Below are positions 16,698 through 24,876 of a stretch of DNA of 38,576 nucleotides, one piece after another; within the stretch, counting starts at the first letter, position 1, and each line of letters opens with the position of its first letter. This stretch comes from Clostridia bacterium (GTDB lineage: Bacteria; Bacillota; Clostridia; Oscillospirales; Acutalibacteraceae). Both the position numbers and the translations under genes were made by a program. The notes beneath the pieces were generated by a model that searched no databases, was not told where the DNA came from, and was given only the letters and a program-made list of their open reading frames with translations. The DNA is taken from contig JAFWUH010000042.1 of NCBI GenBank assembly GCA_017524165.1, positions 1-38,576 on the forward strand, in the 5' to 3' direction.

Positions 16698-17621
16698 TCA
16701 CAAAAACAAGGTAATGAAAGTCGGCAAATACCGCTCGGCAACAATGCCGAGAACCATGGCAATTAAATTGATACCGCCATAGCGTTGAAAATCATCTGTT
16801 AAATCATCGCTTTCTTTCTTTAACCGGTTCACCGAAGAAAGCGTATAATTACGGTAGGTCCAATCGCCCAACAGCGCGGTGCCGATCCGCAGGGCGATCT
16901 GTAAGAAAGAACCGATCAATCCGGCAACAAGTACAACCGTACTGATCTGCGGCAGATGTTCCAGAATTTTTTGCGACAGTTCGGTGTAGTTTTTCGCTTC
17001 GGACACATCGTACTGTAAAAGCGCCTGACTAAGCGGAAAGGTAAACAAATTGAACACGATGGAAAGGGCGGCGATCACGATGCCGCTTTTATACATTTTC
17101 CGTGCCAGCAACCATGCGCTCGGAAAAAAGAAAGCTAACCAATTCCAGGAAAGACGCCGCCCGGTCATCATCGTGGCAAATTTCGGAATGTAACGGCGGG
17201 TGTTGGAGGCGACAAAGTTTTTGGCTTCGTCGGCGGTAACGCCGTCGCCCAGATCCATATCGGCAGGAACGCCGCCTAAAAAATCAAACGGTGAGATCCC
17301 GGCAAAGCCGCCGAATTGCGGCGCGCCGCAATGAGGACAGATTTTTGCGTCCTGCGGCATCGACTCTCCGCAAACGCTGCACAGACGGTCGGCGGAAGAA
17401 GCGGCGTTGTTTTCATGAAAGGATGTTTTTTCCTCGGACGGCGCCGGCGGCACATATTGGTCGGCGGTGCCGTGGGCATCCTGATAAGCACAGTGATCCA
17501 AATGTTGATAACAGTCCCGATGATGCGGCGCGCCGCAATCCGGACAGTAGACAATGTCTTCGTCTTCAAAAAAATAGGCGTGGCAAACAGGACATTTTTG
17601 CTTTTCGATGGGTTGGCTCAT
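16698..17621 (-). CDS. RING-like finger plus zinc-ribbon membrane protein (DUF2628-like)
   Basis: 307 residues. The N terminus (about 10-45) carries a prokaryotic RING-like cross-brace: CPVC, YCPDCGAPHHRDCYQ, then C48. A second zinc ribbon follows (RLCSVCGESMP...KICPHCGAPQ, about residues 81-101), then a Gly/Asp-rich linker and a DUF2628-type membrane domain with SWNWLAFFFPSAWLLARKMYK and further segments. GAGGAG precedes the ATG at 17621, which overlaps the NUDIX gene stop by 4 bases. Bacterial RING-like domains of this type are not shown to be ubiquitin ligases; a zinc-dependent scaffold role at the membrane is inferred. Confidence 0.75.
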   Translation of the reverse strand: MSQPIEKQKCPVCHAYFFEDEDIVYCPDCGAPHHRDCYQHLDHCAYQDAHGTADQYVPPAPSEEKTSFHENNAASSADRLCSVCGESMPQDAKICPHCGAPQFGGFAGISPFDFLGGVPADMDLGDGVTADEAKNFVASNTRRYIPKFATMMTGRRLSWNWLAFFFPSAWLLARKMYKSGIVIAALSIVFNLFTFPLSQALLQYDVSEAKNYTELSQKILEHLPQISTVVLVAGLIGSFLQIALRIGTALLGDWTYRNYTLSSVNRLKKESDDLTDDFQRYGGINLIAMVLGIVAERYLPTFITLFL

Positions 17622-18139
17622 ATATTGGCTCCTCTATAGGTCAAAATTCCGGAAAAAACCGTGTCAAAATAGTCGTTGCCGTATTGATGAAATTTTCCGG
17701 TTGCAATCATTTCTTTCAGTTTGTTATAGGTGACCCAGCTGGCTTCGGCAACCTCGCTTTGTTGCAGATGAAGTTCGGTTACGGGAAGGTCGACCGTAAT
17801 GACCCATATATCTAAAATGGAATTACGCCGTTTGATACGGGACAACAGCGTCAAGGTTTCCGGGGTGGAGGAAATACCGAGTTCTTCATACAGCTCGCGC
17901 GCGGCGGCTTCAAAAGAGTTTTCTCCCGCCACAGCGGCGCCGCCGGTTGCCGCCCATTCTCCGGGCATAAGCTTTTTATCGTCCGAGCGCCGCTGGATCA
18001 AGTATTTCCCGTCTTTGGAAAGGACCCAAATGTGCACGACCAAATGGTATTCTCCGGGTGCAAGCACTCCGTCCCCTCGCACAACAGTTCGACCGGTCGG
18101 CTCTCCGTTGCTGTTTAAAATGTCCCATCGTTCTATCAT
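17618..18139 (-). CDS. NUDIX hydrolase
   Basis: 173 residues from the ATG at 18139, which has AAGGA upstream; the ATG at 18163 has none. The Nudix box is complete: GAAVAGENSFEAAARELYEE followed by LGI, fitting Gx5Ex7REUxEExGU. The N terminus (ERWDILNSNGEPTGR) resembles the Nudix branch that includes isopentenyl-diphosphate isomerase-like and YfcD-type hydrolases. It probably hydrolyses a nucleoside or other diphosphate; the substrate is unknown. It is first in the five-gene minus-strand operon, with its promoter at 18190-18218. Confidence 0.9.
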   Translation of the reverse strand: MIERWDILNSNGEPTGRTVVRGDGVLAPGEYHLVVHIWVLSKDGKYLIQRRSDDKKLMPGEWAATGGAAVAGENSFEAAARELYEELGISSTPETLTLLSRIKRRNSILDIWVITVDLPVTELHLQQSEVAEASWVTYNKLKEMIATGKFHQYGNDYFDTVFSGILTYRGANI

Positions 18140-18189
18140 TTCTGTTAATTCCTTATCATTCAAATCATTTGAACCTATGATATATTACA

Positions 18190-18218
18190 AGTATAACAAA
18201 AAAATGAACATTTTTCAA
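18190..18218 (-). promoter_or_regulatory. Promoter of the NUDIX-galU operon
   Basis: On the minus strand: TTGAAA (18213-18218), a 17-base spacer, then TATACT (18190-18195). It diverges from the SRP RNA promoter 27 bases away. Confidence 0.75.
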
Positions 18219-18244
18219 CATTTTGTATAAATTATATTTTTTTC

Positions 18245-18273
18245 TTGTAAAATGAAAAAGAATAGTTTATAAT
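18245..18273 (+). promoter_or_regulatory. Promoter of the SRP RNA (and dnaX)
   Basis: TTGTAA at 18245-18250, a 17-base spacer, and a perfect TATAAT at 18268-18273. The predicted start is near 18280, just ahead of the SRP RNA. Confidence 0.8.
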
Positions 18274-18298
18274 AAGATCGTCAGTTTGCGTATTAAGG

Positions 18299-18412
18299 CG
18301 TGCGAATGGGCGGGTCCTGTGCGACGGGATGCTACGAACCATGTCAGGCGGGGAACCGAGCAGCATTAAGTAGTTTTTCCCGTGCGCCGCAGTCAATCGG
18401 CTCATTCGTACA
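18299..18412 (+). ncRNA. ffs: Signal recognition particle RNA, small bacterial type (4.5S-like)
   Basis: About 114 bases that fold as one long hairpin. The apical SRP domain is diagnostic: GTCAGG, a CGG/CCG stem closed by a GGAA tetraloop, then AGCAGC (about 18343-18366), the Ffh-binding region. CTAC before it pairs with GTAG after it. The outer ends pair too: TGCGAATGGGC (18301-18311) with GCTCATTCGTA (18400-18410), allowing G-U pairs. No Alu domain is visible, so this is the small type rather than the long Bacillus form. It sits directly before dnaX, a common clostridial arrangement. Confidence 0.93.
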
Positions 18413-18453
18413 CTTTAGGACGCAAGCTTTCTTTTTGGAGGGAGGCAAACGAA

Positions 18454-20094
18454 TTGGCATATCAGGCTCTATACCGAAAGTATCGGCCGAAAACCTTTTC
18501 AGAGGTCATCGGGCAGGAACATATTACCGAAACTTTGCGCAACGAACTGGCTTCGGGGAAGATTTCCCATGCCTATCTGTTTACCGGCACACGCGGAACG
18601 GGTAAAACAAGCTGTGCCAAGATTCTGTCAAGAGCGGTCAACTGCTTGAATCCGGAAAACGGTGAGCCGTGCGGAGGGTGTGAACTCTGCCGTAGTGCAT
18701 TGGCAGGGGAATTGACCGATATTGTGGAAATTGACGCCGCCTCCAACAACGGCGTGGATAATATTCGGGAATTGCGGGAACAGGTTTTGTTCACCCCCGC
18801 GGCGGCAAAATACCGCGTTTATATTATTGATGAAGTGCACATGCTTTCCATGGGCGCTTTCAATGCGCTGTTAAAGACGCTGGAAGAACCGCCGGCACAT
18901 GTGATCTTTATTTTGGCGACGACCGAAGTGTATAAATTGCCGGCGACCATTCTGTCGCGCTGTCAGCGTTTTGATTTTCGGCGCATAGATGCCGAGAAGA
19001 TCTGCGAGCGGTTACAACAGGTAGCGGCGGCGGAACAACTGACCTTGACCGACGGCGCCGCGATGTTGATTGCATCGGCGGCAGACGGCGGCATGCGGGA
19101 CGCCTTGTCGATTTTAGACCTTTGTACCGCCGGCGGAACGGAAATTACCGAGGAAACGGTCGCTGCATCCTGTGGTATGGCGGGAAATGAATATTTGATT
19201 CGTCTCGCAGAGGATATTTTACACAACGATATCGAGAGCGGCTTGCTGCTGCTGGACGAACTGCACCGTTCTTCGGTGGATACCGTTCGTTTGATTGCTG
19301 AACTGACCGAGCATTTTCGTAATTTGATGATTGCCAAAACGGTTCGGGACGCCAAGAAACCGATCGTCTGTTCTTCGGCACATCTGAAAAAGTTGGAGGA
19401 GCAGGCGAAACAGTTTGAATTAAGCAGGATCATGGCGATTTTAACGGCATTGCAGGAAACGGCAGGACGCCTTGCTTCGGGCAATCGCCGTTGTGAAATG
19501 GAAATGATGTTGATTCGCCTTTGTAATCCTTCCGTTTCGTCGGACTATGACGCATTGGTACAACGGGTGGCGGCATTGGAGCAGGCGGGAAGAATCGGCG
19601 CGGGTGTTCGCGCGGCGACACCGACCCCCAAAACGGCGCCCGATCCTACTCCGGCAGAAGACGAAGCACCGCCTTTGTATGACGATTCCTTTGCACCGTT
19701 GCCCGAAGAGGATGAAATGCCGCAGGAACAACCGTTGTCCGCAGAAGCGCAAACCATCGAACAACCGGCAACACCGTCTGCGGAACAGCCGATCCCGGAA
19801 TGGGATGAAATTCTCAAAATCTTGCGGACAACCTGCCCGTTGATCGCGGGCGTGTTGAGTGGTTCGTCTGCCTATATTCGTGACGCCTATTTATTGATTG
19901 ATACGCAAAGCAGTCAGTTCCGCACGCTGGTGAACGGGGCAAATTCGCAATATCGCGATCAAATCCGTTCGGCGGCGCAACAGGTGCTTGGAAAATCCTT
20001 TAAACTGGGTCCATACCGTTCGGCAGAGACAAAAGAAACCGATCCGATGCTTTCCTTTGCACAACGACTGCAAGATTTAAATCTATCTAAATAA
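18454..20094 (+). CDS. dnaX: DNA polymerase III subunit gamma/tau
   Basis: 546 residues starting with TTG at 18454, chosen because GGAGGGAGG lies just upstream and because the family start reads (M)AYQALYRKYRP. A longer open frame extends back to 18382 but runs through the SRP RNA. The Walker A motif is GTRGTGKT (45-52), the zinc site C64/C73/C76/C79, the Walker B/DEAD-like motif IIDEVHML, and sensor 1 is ATTEVYKLPATILSRC. It is the clamp-loader ATPase, linking polymerase and helicase. The Pro/Glu-rich linker around residues 370-450 precedes the C-terminal tau-like part. I see no A-rich slippery heptamer for a programmed frameshift. Confidence 0.96.
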   Translation: MAYQALYRKYRPKTFSEVIGQEHITETLRNELASGKISHAYLFTGTRGTGKTSCAKILSRAVNCLNPENGEPCGGCELCRSALAGELTDIVEIDAASNNGVDNIRELREQVLFTPAAAKYRVYIIDEVHMLSMGAFNALLKTLEEPPAHVIFILATTEVYKLPATILSRCQRFDFRRIDAEKICERLQQVAAAEQLTLTDGAAMLIASAADGGMRDALSILDLCTAGGTEITEETVAASCGMAGNEYLIRLAEDILHNDIESGLLLLDELHRSSVDTVRLIAELTEHFRNLMIAKTVRDAKKPIVCSSAHLKKLEEQAKQFELSRIMAILTALQETAGRLASGNRRCEMEMMLIRLCNPSVSSDYDALVQRVAALEQAGRIGAGVRAATPTPKTAPDPTPAEDEAPPLYDDSFAPLPEEDEMPQEQPLSAEAQTIEQPATPSAEQPIPEWDEILKILRTTCPLIAGVLSGSSAYIRDAYLLIDTQSSQFRTLVNGANSQYRDQIRSAAQQVLGKSFKLGPYRSAETKETDPMLSFAQRLQDLNLSK

Positions 20095-20119
20095 TACGGA
20101 ACAAAGAGGAGTTTTTGAA

Positions 20120-20461
20120 ATGAAAGTACGCATTCCCAATTCCGGCGGTCCCGGAAACATGAATCAGATGTTGAAACAGGCACAGAAGATGCAGGAGGAT
20201 ATGGCTTCCTTGCAGGAGGACTTGGAACAACGCAGTTATACCGCAACGGCCGGCGGCGGGATGGTAGAAGTCACGGTCAACGGCAAGCATTTGATCGAAT
20301 CGGTCAAAATCAAACCGGAAGCGGTGGACGCCGAAGATGTTGAAATGTTGGAAGACCTCATTACGGTTGCCGTGAATGAGGCGGTTCGTCAGGCAATCCA
20401 GTCGGCGGAGAGTGAAATGGGCGCTATCACCGGCGGGATGAATATTCCGGGACTCTTTTAA
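20120..20461 (+). CDS. YbaB/EbfC family nucleoid-associated protein
   Basis: 113 residues. The N terminus holds the family coiled-coil helix (MNQMLKQAQKMQEDMASLQE), followed by YTATAGGGMVEVTVNG, the strongly conserved core of YbaB/EbfC. These small dimeric proteins bind DNA and regularly lie between dnaX and recR. The gap to recR is 2 bases and AGAGGAG precedes the start. Normal length. Confidence 0.95.
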   Translation: MKVRIPNSGGPGNMNQMLKQAQKMQEDMASLQEDLEQRSYTATAGGGMVEVTVNGKHLIESVKIKPEAVDAEDVEMLEDLITVAVNEAVRQAIQSAESEMGAITGGMNIPGLF

Positions 20462-20463
20462 CG

Positions 20464-21063
20464 ATGAATTATCAGATTATTCCGCTGAACGAGTTGGTCG
20501 AACAGTTTGCTAAGCTGCCCGGCATCGGTCGTAAGACCGCGCAACGGTTGGCGCTTTATCTGTTGGAACAACCGCCCGAAAGTGCGAAACGCTTTGCCGA
20601 CGCACTGCTGAATGCGCGGGAAAAGATTCATTTTTGTAAGGTCTGTCAGGCGTTGACCGATCAGGATATCTGCCGTATTTGCGAGGATGCGACCCGCGAC
20701 CGTTCGGTGATTTGCGTGGTCGAAGAACCGCGGGATGTTTTGGCGATCGAGCGAACGCATGAATTTCATGGCTTGTATCATGTACTGCACGGGGTGATTT
20801 CACCGTTGGACGGCGTCGGACCCGACCAACTCCATGTTAAGGAATTGATGGAACGGTTATCATCCGGCGAAGTGCAGGAATTGATAATGGCGATGAATCC
20901 GACGGTAGAAGGGGAGGCAACGGCAAGTTATCTTTCCCGACTCACCAAACCGATGGGGATAAAAGTCACCCGTCTGGCTTATGGGATTCCGGTCGGCGGC
21001 GAGCTGGAATATGCCGATGATCATACTTTAGTTCGGGCGCTTTCGGGCAGAAATGAGATTTAA
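20464..21063 (+). CDS. recR: Recombination mediator protein RecR
   Basis: 199 residues. In order: helix-hairpin-helix (LPGIGRKTAQRLALYLL), C4 zinc finger (CKVCQALTDQDICRIC, about 58-73), Toprim domain beginning SVICVVEEPRDVLAIE with MNPTVEGEATASYL, and a C-terminal segment ending VTRLAYGIPVGGELEYADD. All are standard for RecR, which with RecF/RecO loads RecA at gapped DNA. The family-typical length and its place in dnaX-ybaB-recR make this a firm call. Confidence 0.97.
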   Translation: MNYQIIPLNELVEQFAKLPGIGRKTAQRLALYLLEQPPESAKRFADALLNAREKIHFCKVCQALTDQDICRICEDATRDRSVICVVEEPRDVLAIERTHEFHGLYHVLHGVISPLDGVGPDQLHVKELMERLSSGEVQELIMAMNPTVEGEATASYLSRLTKPMGIKVTRLAYGIPVGGELEYADDHTLVRALSGRNEI

Positions 21064-21065
21064 CA

Positions 21066-21284
21066 ATGACACAGGAGAAAATTGACCGTATCAACGAACT
21101 GGCGCGAAAACAGCGCAACGAAGGATTGACCGAGGAAGAAAAGCAGGAGCAGTTCCTTCTTCGGCGGGAATATATTGAGAGTTTTCGGCAAAGCTTGGAA
21201 ATACAGCTGAATAATACCTATATCGTGGAGCCGGACGGCACCAAAAGAAAGGTGAAAAAGAAGCATGAGAATCCTCTTCACTGA
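21066..21284 (+). CDS. DUF896 family protein (YnzC/YaaL-like small protein)
   Basis: 72 residues, Lys/Glu-rich, starting TQEKIDRINELARKQRNEGL, the hallmark of the DUF896/YnzC family: two short helices forming a hairpin, common across Firmicutes, with no known biochemical function. It begins 2 bases after recR and overlaps the next gene by 20 bases in another frame. The tail is basic (KRKVKKKHE). Confidence 0.9.
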   Translation: MTQEKIDRINELARKQRNEGLTEEEKQEQFLLRREYIESFRQSLEIQLNNTYIVEPDGTKRKVKKKHENPLH

Positions 21285-22221
21285 TGCGGCGACCGTTGCT
21301 TATCAGCACGATGTCTCACTGCGGGATTTTGAACAATTCGGCGAGATTGTTGCGTATGACAGGATTACGCGCGAGGAGCTGTTGCAGGAAGCGCCTACGG
21401 TAGAGGTGATTCTCTGCAATAAAACGGTCATTGACCGTGAAGTGATGACGGCGGCGCCGAATTTGCGGTATATCGGTTTGTTTGCAACCGGATATAATAA
21501 TATTGATGTGGTCTGCGCCCAAGAACGCGGCGTTACCGTATGCAATGCAGGAAGTTATTCCACGGCGGCGGTGGCACAACAGGTTTTTGCTTATCTTTTG
21601 TCACACTTTTCCAAAGTGGAACCGTATACGCAGTTTGTGCAGAGTGGCGGATGGAAGGCGTCCGATATTTTTTGGGCGTACGCAATGCCGACCGATGAAC
21701 TAATGGGCAAAACCATCGGAATCGTGGGTTACGGCAGTATCGGCAAAGAGGTTGAAAAAATCGCCCGAGCCTTTTCCATGCACCCGATCGTCTGTGCCCG
21801 TACGGTGCGCCCGAACGGACAGACCGAATTTGTTTCTTTTGAAGAACTGTTGGCACAAAGCGATATTATAACGGTGCATTGCCCGTTGACCGATCAGACG
21901 AATGAACTGTTTCATGCCGGGACTTTTGCAAAAATGAAGGACGGCGCTTTCTTTGTCAATACTTCGCGCGGAGGGGTAGTGGATGAAACGGCATTGCGCG
22001 ACGCGCTGCAAAGCGGGAAGCTTTCGGGTGCGGGCATTGATGTTCTGACCGAGGAACCGATGCGCACCGACTGTGTTTTATATCAGGCACCCAATCTGCT
22101 GATTACTCCACATACGGCATGGGCACCGCTTTCGACCCGAAAACGCTTGGTGGCGGTGGTTCGGGATAATTTGGACGCCTATTTGAAGGGCAGTCCGCAA
22201 AATGCCGTGGTAAAACCATGA
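21265..22221 (+). CDS. D-2-hydroxyacid dehydrogenase (glycerate dehydrogenase-like)
   Basis: 318 residues, NAD-dependent D-isomer 2-hydroxyacid dehydrogenase. The dinucleotide motif is GIVGYGSIGKEV (about 150-161); the catalytic Arg is in NTSRGGVVDE, the Glu in LTEEP and the His in PHTAWAP. It reduces or oxidises a 2-keto/2-hydroxy acid; hydroxypyruvate/glycerate is the likeliest pair by resemblance to HprA, but lactate-type substrates cannot be excluded. It overlaps the DUF896 gene (20 bases) and the PAP2 gene (4 bases), so it is co-transcribed with them. Confidence 0.92.
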   Translation: MRILFTDAATVAYQHDVSLRDFEQFGEIVAYDRITREELLQEAPTVEVILCNKTVIDREVMTAAPNLRYIGLFATGYNNIDVVCAQERGVTVCNAGSYSTAAVAQQVFAYLLSHFSKVEPYTQFVQSGGWKASDIFWAYAMPTDELMGKTIGIVGYGSIGKEVEKIARAFSMHPIVCARTVRPNGQTEFVSFEELLAQSDIITVHCPLTDQTNELFHAGTFAKMKDGAFFVNTSRGGVVDETALRDALQSGKLSGAGIDVLTEEPMRTDCVLYQAPNLLITPHTAWAPLSTRKRLVAVVRDNLDAYLKGSPQNAVVKP

Positions 22222-22712
22222 ACCGGCAGAACTATCTCAAACTATACGGTTTTTTGCGGAACAACCCGATGTTACTGACCGCAACGGTTTGGCTGAACCG
22301 CGTGATTACCGCACTCATCTACGGATTTTATCCGCTTTTCTTGTTTTATCTTTTTTGGACGAAGCAGAAGGGATGGCTGTGTTATTTGCTGATACCCTTT
22401 TTCTCGTTCGTGGCGGTCTCGCTGTTACGCGCCGCGGTCAACGCCCGGCGGCCGTATGAAAAATTTGCGGTCGAACCGTTGATTGACAAACAGACCAAAG
22501 GACATTCATTTCCGTCCAGACATACCTTTTCCATCTTTATCATCGGCTTTTGTACCCTGCCGTTTCAACCGGCAATCGGCACAACTGTGCTTTGCTTAGG
22601 GGTGCTGTTGGCGGTCAGCCGGGTATTGCTGGGCGTACATTTTATCCACGATGTTGTGGCAGGTGCACTTTTTGCGGCAGGTGCTTATTTTATTGGTTTT
22701 CATTTCATTTAA
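22218..22712 (+). CDS. PAP2-family membrane phosphatase
   Basis: A 164-residue polytopic protein with type-2 phosphatidic acid phosphatase motifs: RAAVNARRP (an Arg replaces the usual Lys of Kx6RP), PSRHTFS (PSGH-like, with Arg for Gly) and SRVLLGVHFIHDV. It probably removes phosphate from a lipid phosphate such as phosphatidate or undecaprenyl diphosphate, with the active site at the outer face. It is the last gene of the plus-strand dnaX group; the stop codon merges into a bidirectional terminator. Confidence 0.9.
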   Translation: MNRQNYLKLYGFLRNNPMLLTATVWLNRVITALIYGFYPLFLFYLFWTKQKGWLCYLLIPFFSFVAVSLLRAAVNARRPYEKFAVEPLIDKQTKGHSFPSRHTFSIFIIGFCTLPFQPAIGTTVLCLGVLLAVSRVLLGVHFIHDVVAGALFAAGAYFIGFHFI

Positions 22713-22749
22713 AAACCGTCGACAATGATCAAAATTGCCGACGGTTTTT
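22711..22749. terminator. Bidirectional terminator between convergent genes
   Basis: AAAAACCGTCG / CGACGGTTTTT with an inner CAAT/ATTG pairing. It has T-tracts on both strands and serves the PAP2 gene (+) and the ABC exporter (-). Confidence 0.9.
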
Positions 22750-22750
22750 C

Positions 22751-24481
22751 TCATTCGTTTACCGGTCTTTTAAATTGTAGTTCGTAAAGTTCTTTGTATT
22801 TTCCACCGCGAGCCATCAGTTGGTCATGGGTGCCTTGTTCAATGACCTTGCCGTCCAAAATCACGGCGATTTCATCGGCATTGCGCACGGTCGAAAGGCG
22901 GTGTGCAACCACGATGGAGGTGCGACCTTTACAAAGGTCATCCAAGGCTTGCTGAATCAATAATTCGGTGGTATTATCCAACGCGCTGGTGGCTTCGTCC
23001 AAAATAAGAATGGCAGGATCTTTCAAAAATACCCGGGCAATGCTGATGCGTTGCTTTTGTCCGCCCGACAGTCGGACACCGCGTTCTCCGATTTCGGTAT
23101 CGTAACCGTGTTCCAACCCCATGACAAAATCGTGAATATTAGCCTTTTTGGCGGCTTCGATGACCTCGTCATCAGTCGCATCCAACCGACCGTAAAGAAT
23201 ATTCTCTTTCACGGTGCCGGAAAAAAGGAAAACATCCTGTTGCACAATCCCACAGTTTCTGCGCACCGAATCCAGGGTCAGATCACGAATGTCCTGCCCG
23301 TCAATCAAAATCGTTCCGTTTTCCTTTCCTAACGGATAAAAATTTGGAATCAAGTGGCAAAGGGTGGTCTTTCCGCCGCCGGAGGGGCCCACCAATGCCA
23401 GTTTTTCTCCTTTTTTGATCTTCAAATTGATGTGATCCAAGACCTCGGAAGAGGTTTTATAGGAGAAAGAAACATCGCGGAATTCGATATCTCCTTCCAC
23501 TTTGCCCAACTCTTTAGCGTCTTCTTTCTGATACTCGGGCTGTTCGTTCATCAGCTCCACAAATCGGCGGAAACCGGTAGCGCCGTTTTGAAACTGCTCA
23601 GTAAAGTTAATGAGAATATTCACGGGGCTTAAAAACAGGTTGATCGACACAATAAAGGTCGAATAATCGGCAAAGCTGATTTTTCCGGCATACAGAAACA
23701 AACCGCCGGCAATCAAAATGATCACATTAAAAACATCGTTGATAAACCCGGTCGAACTGAAAAACTGCGCCATCGCTTTGTGCGCCTGATTGCTCGCCTG
23801 CACAAATTCATCGGTGCTTTCCCCGAATTTTTCCATTTCTCTTTCGGCGTTGGTATAGGCTTTGGTTACGCGAATGCCGGTAATACTGCTCTCGACCGAA
23901 GCGTTAATCCGCGCGTCAGCAGCACGCCGTGCCATAAATGCCGCCCGCATTTTTTTGCGAAAATAAATGGAAACGGTCACCATGATTGGTACAATGGAAA
24001 AGACGATTAGCGTTAAGTAGAGATTAATGGAGCAAAGATAACAGAAGGACAACACGATCATGACCGAACTGATCAAAATGTTTTCGGGGCCGTGATGCGC
24101 TAACTCACTGATTTCAAATAAATCATGCGTTAAACGGCTCATGATTTTTCCGGTTTCATTTTCATCATAAAACGAAAAAGGCAAATTCTCTAAATGCCGA
24201 AACAAATCTTTCCGCATTTGCGCCTGCATGCGCACGCCGACAATATGACCGTAATACTGTACAAAATATTGCAGTAACATCCGGATCACATAAAGTCCAA
24301 AAACCAAACATCCGGCAATTAAAATCGAGGAATACATTTTTTGCGGGATATAGGTGCCGAGCATTCGTCTGGTTACAACGGGATAAATCATGCCGGTCAA
24401 CGAAATCAGTAGGGAAGCCAGCATGTCTGCCGCAAAAAGCCATTTGTGAGGCTTGTAATAGGATAAAAATCGTTTTAACAT
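22751..24481 (-). CDS. ABC exporter half-transporter (MsbA/LmrA-like multidrug type)
   Basis: 576 residues from the ATG at 24481, which has GGAG upstream. A longer open frame reaches back to 24748 but runs into the tRNA gene and must be wrong. The N-terminal half is a six-helix exporter domain beginning MLKRFLSYYKPHKWLFAADM. The C-terminal ATPase has Walker A GPSGGGKTTL, the Q-loop, signature LSGGQKQR, Walker B LILDEATSALD and the H-loop VAHRLST. It may act as a homodimer exporting lipids, peptides or drugs; the substrate is unknown. It has its own promoter (24554-24582). Confidence 0.93.
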   Translation of the reverse strand: MLKRFLSYYKPHKWLFAADMLASLLISLTGMIYPVVTRRMLGTYIPQKMYSSILIAGCLVFGLYVIRMLLQYFVQYYGHIVGVRMQAQMRKDLFRHLENLPFSFYDENETGKIMSRLTHDLFEISELAHHGPENILISSVMIVLSFCYLCSINLYLTLIVFSIVPIMVTVSIYFRKKMRAAFMARRAADARINASVESSITGIRVTKAYTNAEREMEKFGESTDEFVQASNQAHKAMAQFFSSTGFINDVFNVIILIAGGLFLYAGKISFADYSTFIVSINLFLSPVNILINFTEQFQNGATGFRRFVELMNEQPEYQKEDAKELGKVEGDIEFRDVSFSYKTSSEVLDHINLKIKKGEKLALVGPSGGGKTTLCHLIPNFYPLGKENGTILIDGQDIRDLTLDSVRRNCGIVQQDVFLFSGTVKENILYGRLDATDDEVIEAAKKANIHDFVMGLEHGYDTEIGERGVRLSGGQKQRISIARVFLKDPAILILDEATSALDNTTELLIQQALDDLCKGRTSIVVAHRLSTVRNADEIAVILDGKVIEQGTHDQLMARGGKYKELYELQFKRPVNE

Positions 24482-24553
24482 CTTTTTTCTTTTCTCCGAT
24501 AGTAAAGTTTTAAAAGGCGCGTCTAATGCAGACGCTTCAAACAACATAGTATG

Positions 24554-24582
24554 ATAATAACATAGGGTAAAAAATAATTCAA
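24554..24582 (-). promoter_or_regulatory. Promoter of the ABC exporter gene
   Basis: On the minus strand: TTGAAT (24577-24582), a 17-base spacer, then TATTAT (24554-24559) preceded by TGT, an extended -10. It begins right after the hairpin at 24588-24635. Confidence 0.7.
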
Positions 24583-24587
24583 GAATA

Positions 24588-24635
24588 AATATACAGCCGT
24601 CGGACAGCAAATAAAACTGCCGGCGGCTGTATATT
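24588..24635. repeat. Strong inverted repeat between tRNA-Thr and the ABC exporter
   Basis: A 12-bp perfect outer stem (AATATACAGCCG with its complement), an inner CGG/CCG and CAG/CTG, and a 9-base loop. On the minus strand it is followed by a T-rich but interrupted stretch, so it may be a second terminator or a stabilising hairpin. It is not a gene. Confidence 0.75.
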
Positions 24636-24644
24636 GTCTGTGAC

Positions 24645-24678
24645 AAAAAATCCCTCAAACTTTCGTTTAAGGGATTTT
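24645..24678 (-). terminator. Terminator of tRNA-Thr
   Basis: Minus strand: AAAAATCCCT, a bulge, AAAC, a GAAA-type tetraloop, GTTT, a bulge, then AGGGATTTTT continuing as a T run. It begins right after the encoded CCA end. Confidence 0.88.
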
Positions 24679-24754
24679 TGGAGCTGCTAACCAGATTCGA
24701 ACTGGTGACCTCGTCCTTACCAAGGACGTGCTCTACCACCTGAGCCATAGCAGC
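24679..24754 (-). tRNA. tRNA-Thr (anticodon GGT)
   Basis: 76 bases including the encoded CCA. The acceptor stem GCTGCTA pairs with TAGCAGC; discriminator base T; the D arm is GCTC/GAGC; the anticodon stem CGTCC/GGACG encloses TTGGTAA with GGT at positions 34-36, reading ACC (and ACT) codons; the T arm ACCAG-TTCGAAT-CTGGT is canonical. It stands alone, with its own consensus promoter and terminator. Confidence 0.97.
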
Positions 24755-24771
24755 AGATAGGCGACTTTGAT

Positions 24772-24800
24772 ATTATAGCCCCAATTATACGAGTTGTCAA
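24772..24800 (-). promoter_or_regulatory. Consensus promoter of tRNA-Thr
   Basis: On the minus strand: TTGACA (24795-24800), a 17-base spacer, then TATAAT (24772-24777). Both hexamers are perfect, as expected for a stable RNA. Confidence 0.92.
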
Positions 24801-24814
24801 GAATTTTTTAAAAA

Positions 24815-24866
24815 AAATCAAAAAACAACCGTTCCGCGGCAACAAGAGAGAAAGACCGCGGAACGG
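24815..24866 (-). terminator. Terminator of hppA
   Basis: The 11-bp stem CCGTTCCGCGG / CCGCGGAACGG (24829-24866) has a 16-base loop. On the minus strand it is followed by a T-rich run (24815-24828). It starts 10 bases beyond the hppA stop. Confidence 0.88.
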
Positions 24867-24876
24867 ATTGACAGCA

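Noticed and set aside
18382..18453. Longer N terminus for DnaX (ATG or earlier frame from 18382)
   Set aside because: It would translate the 3' half of the SRP RNA. The family start (AYQALYRKYRP) and GGAGGGAGG support TTG at 18454.
18454..20094. Programmed frameshift in dnaX producing a short gamma form
   Set aside because: No A AAA AAG-type slippery site with a following hairpin was found in the linker region.
24482..24748. N-terminal extension of the ABC exporter by 89 residues
   Set aside because: It runs through the promoter, two hairpins and into tRNA-Thr. The exporter domain begins at MLKRFLSYY (24481).
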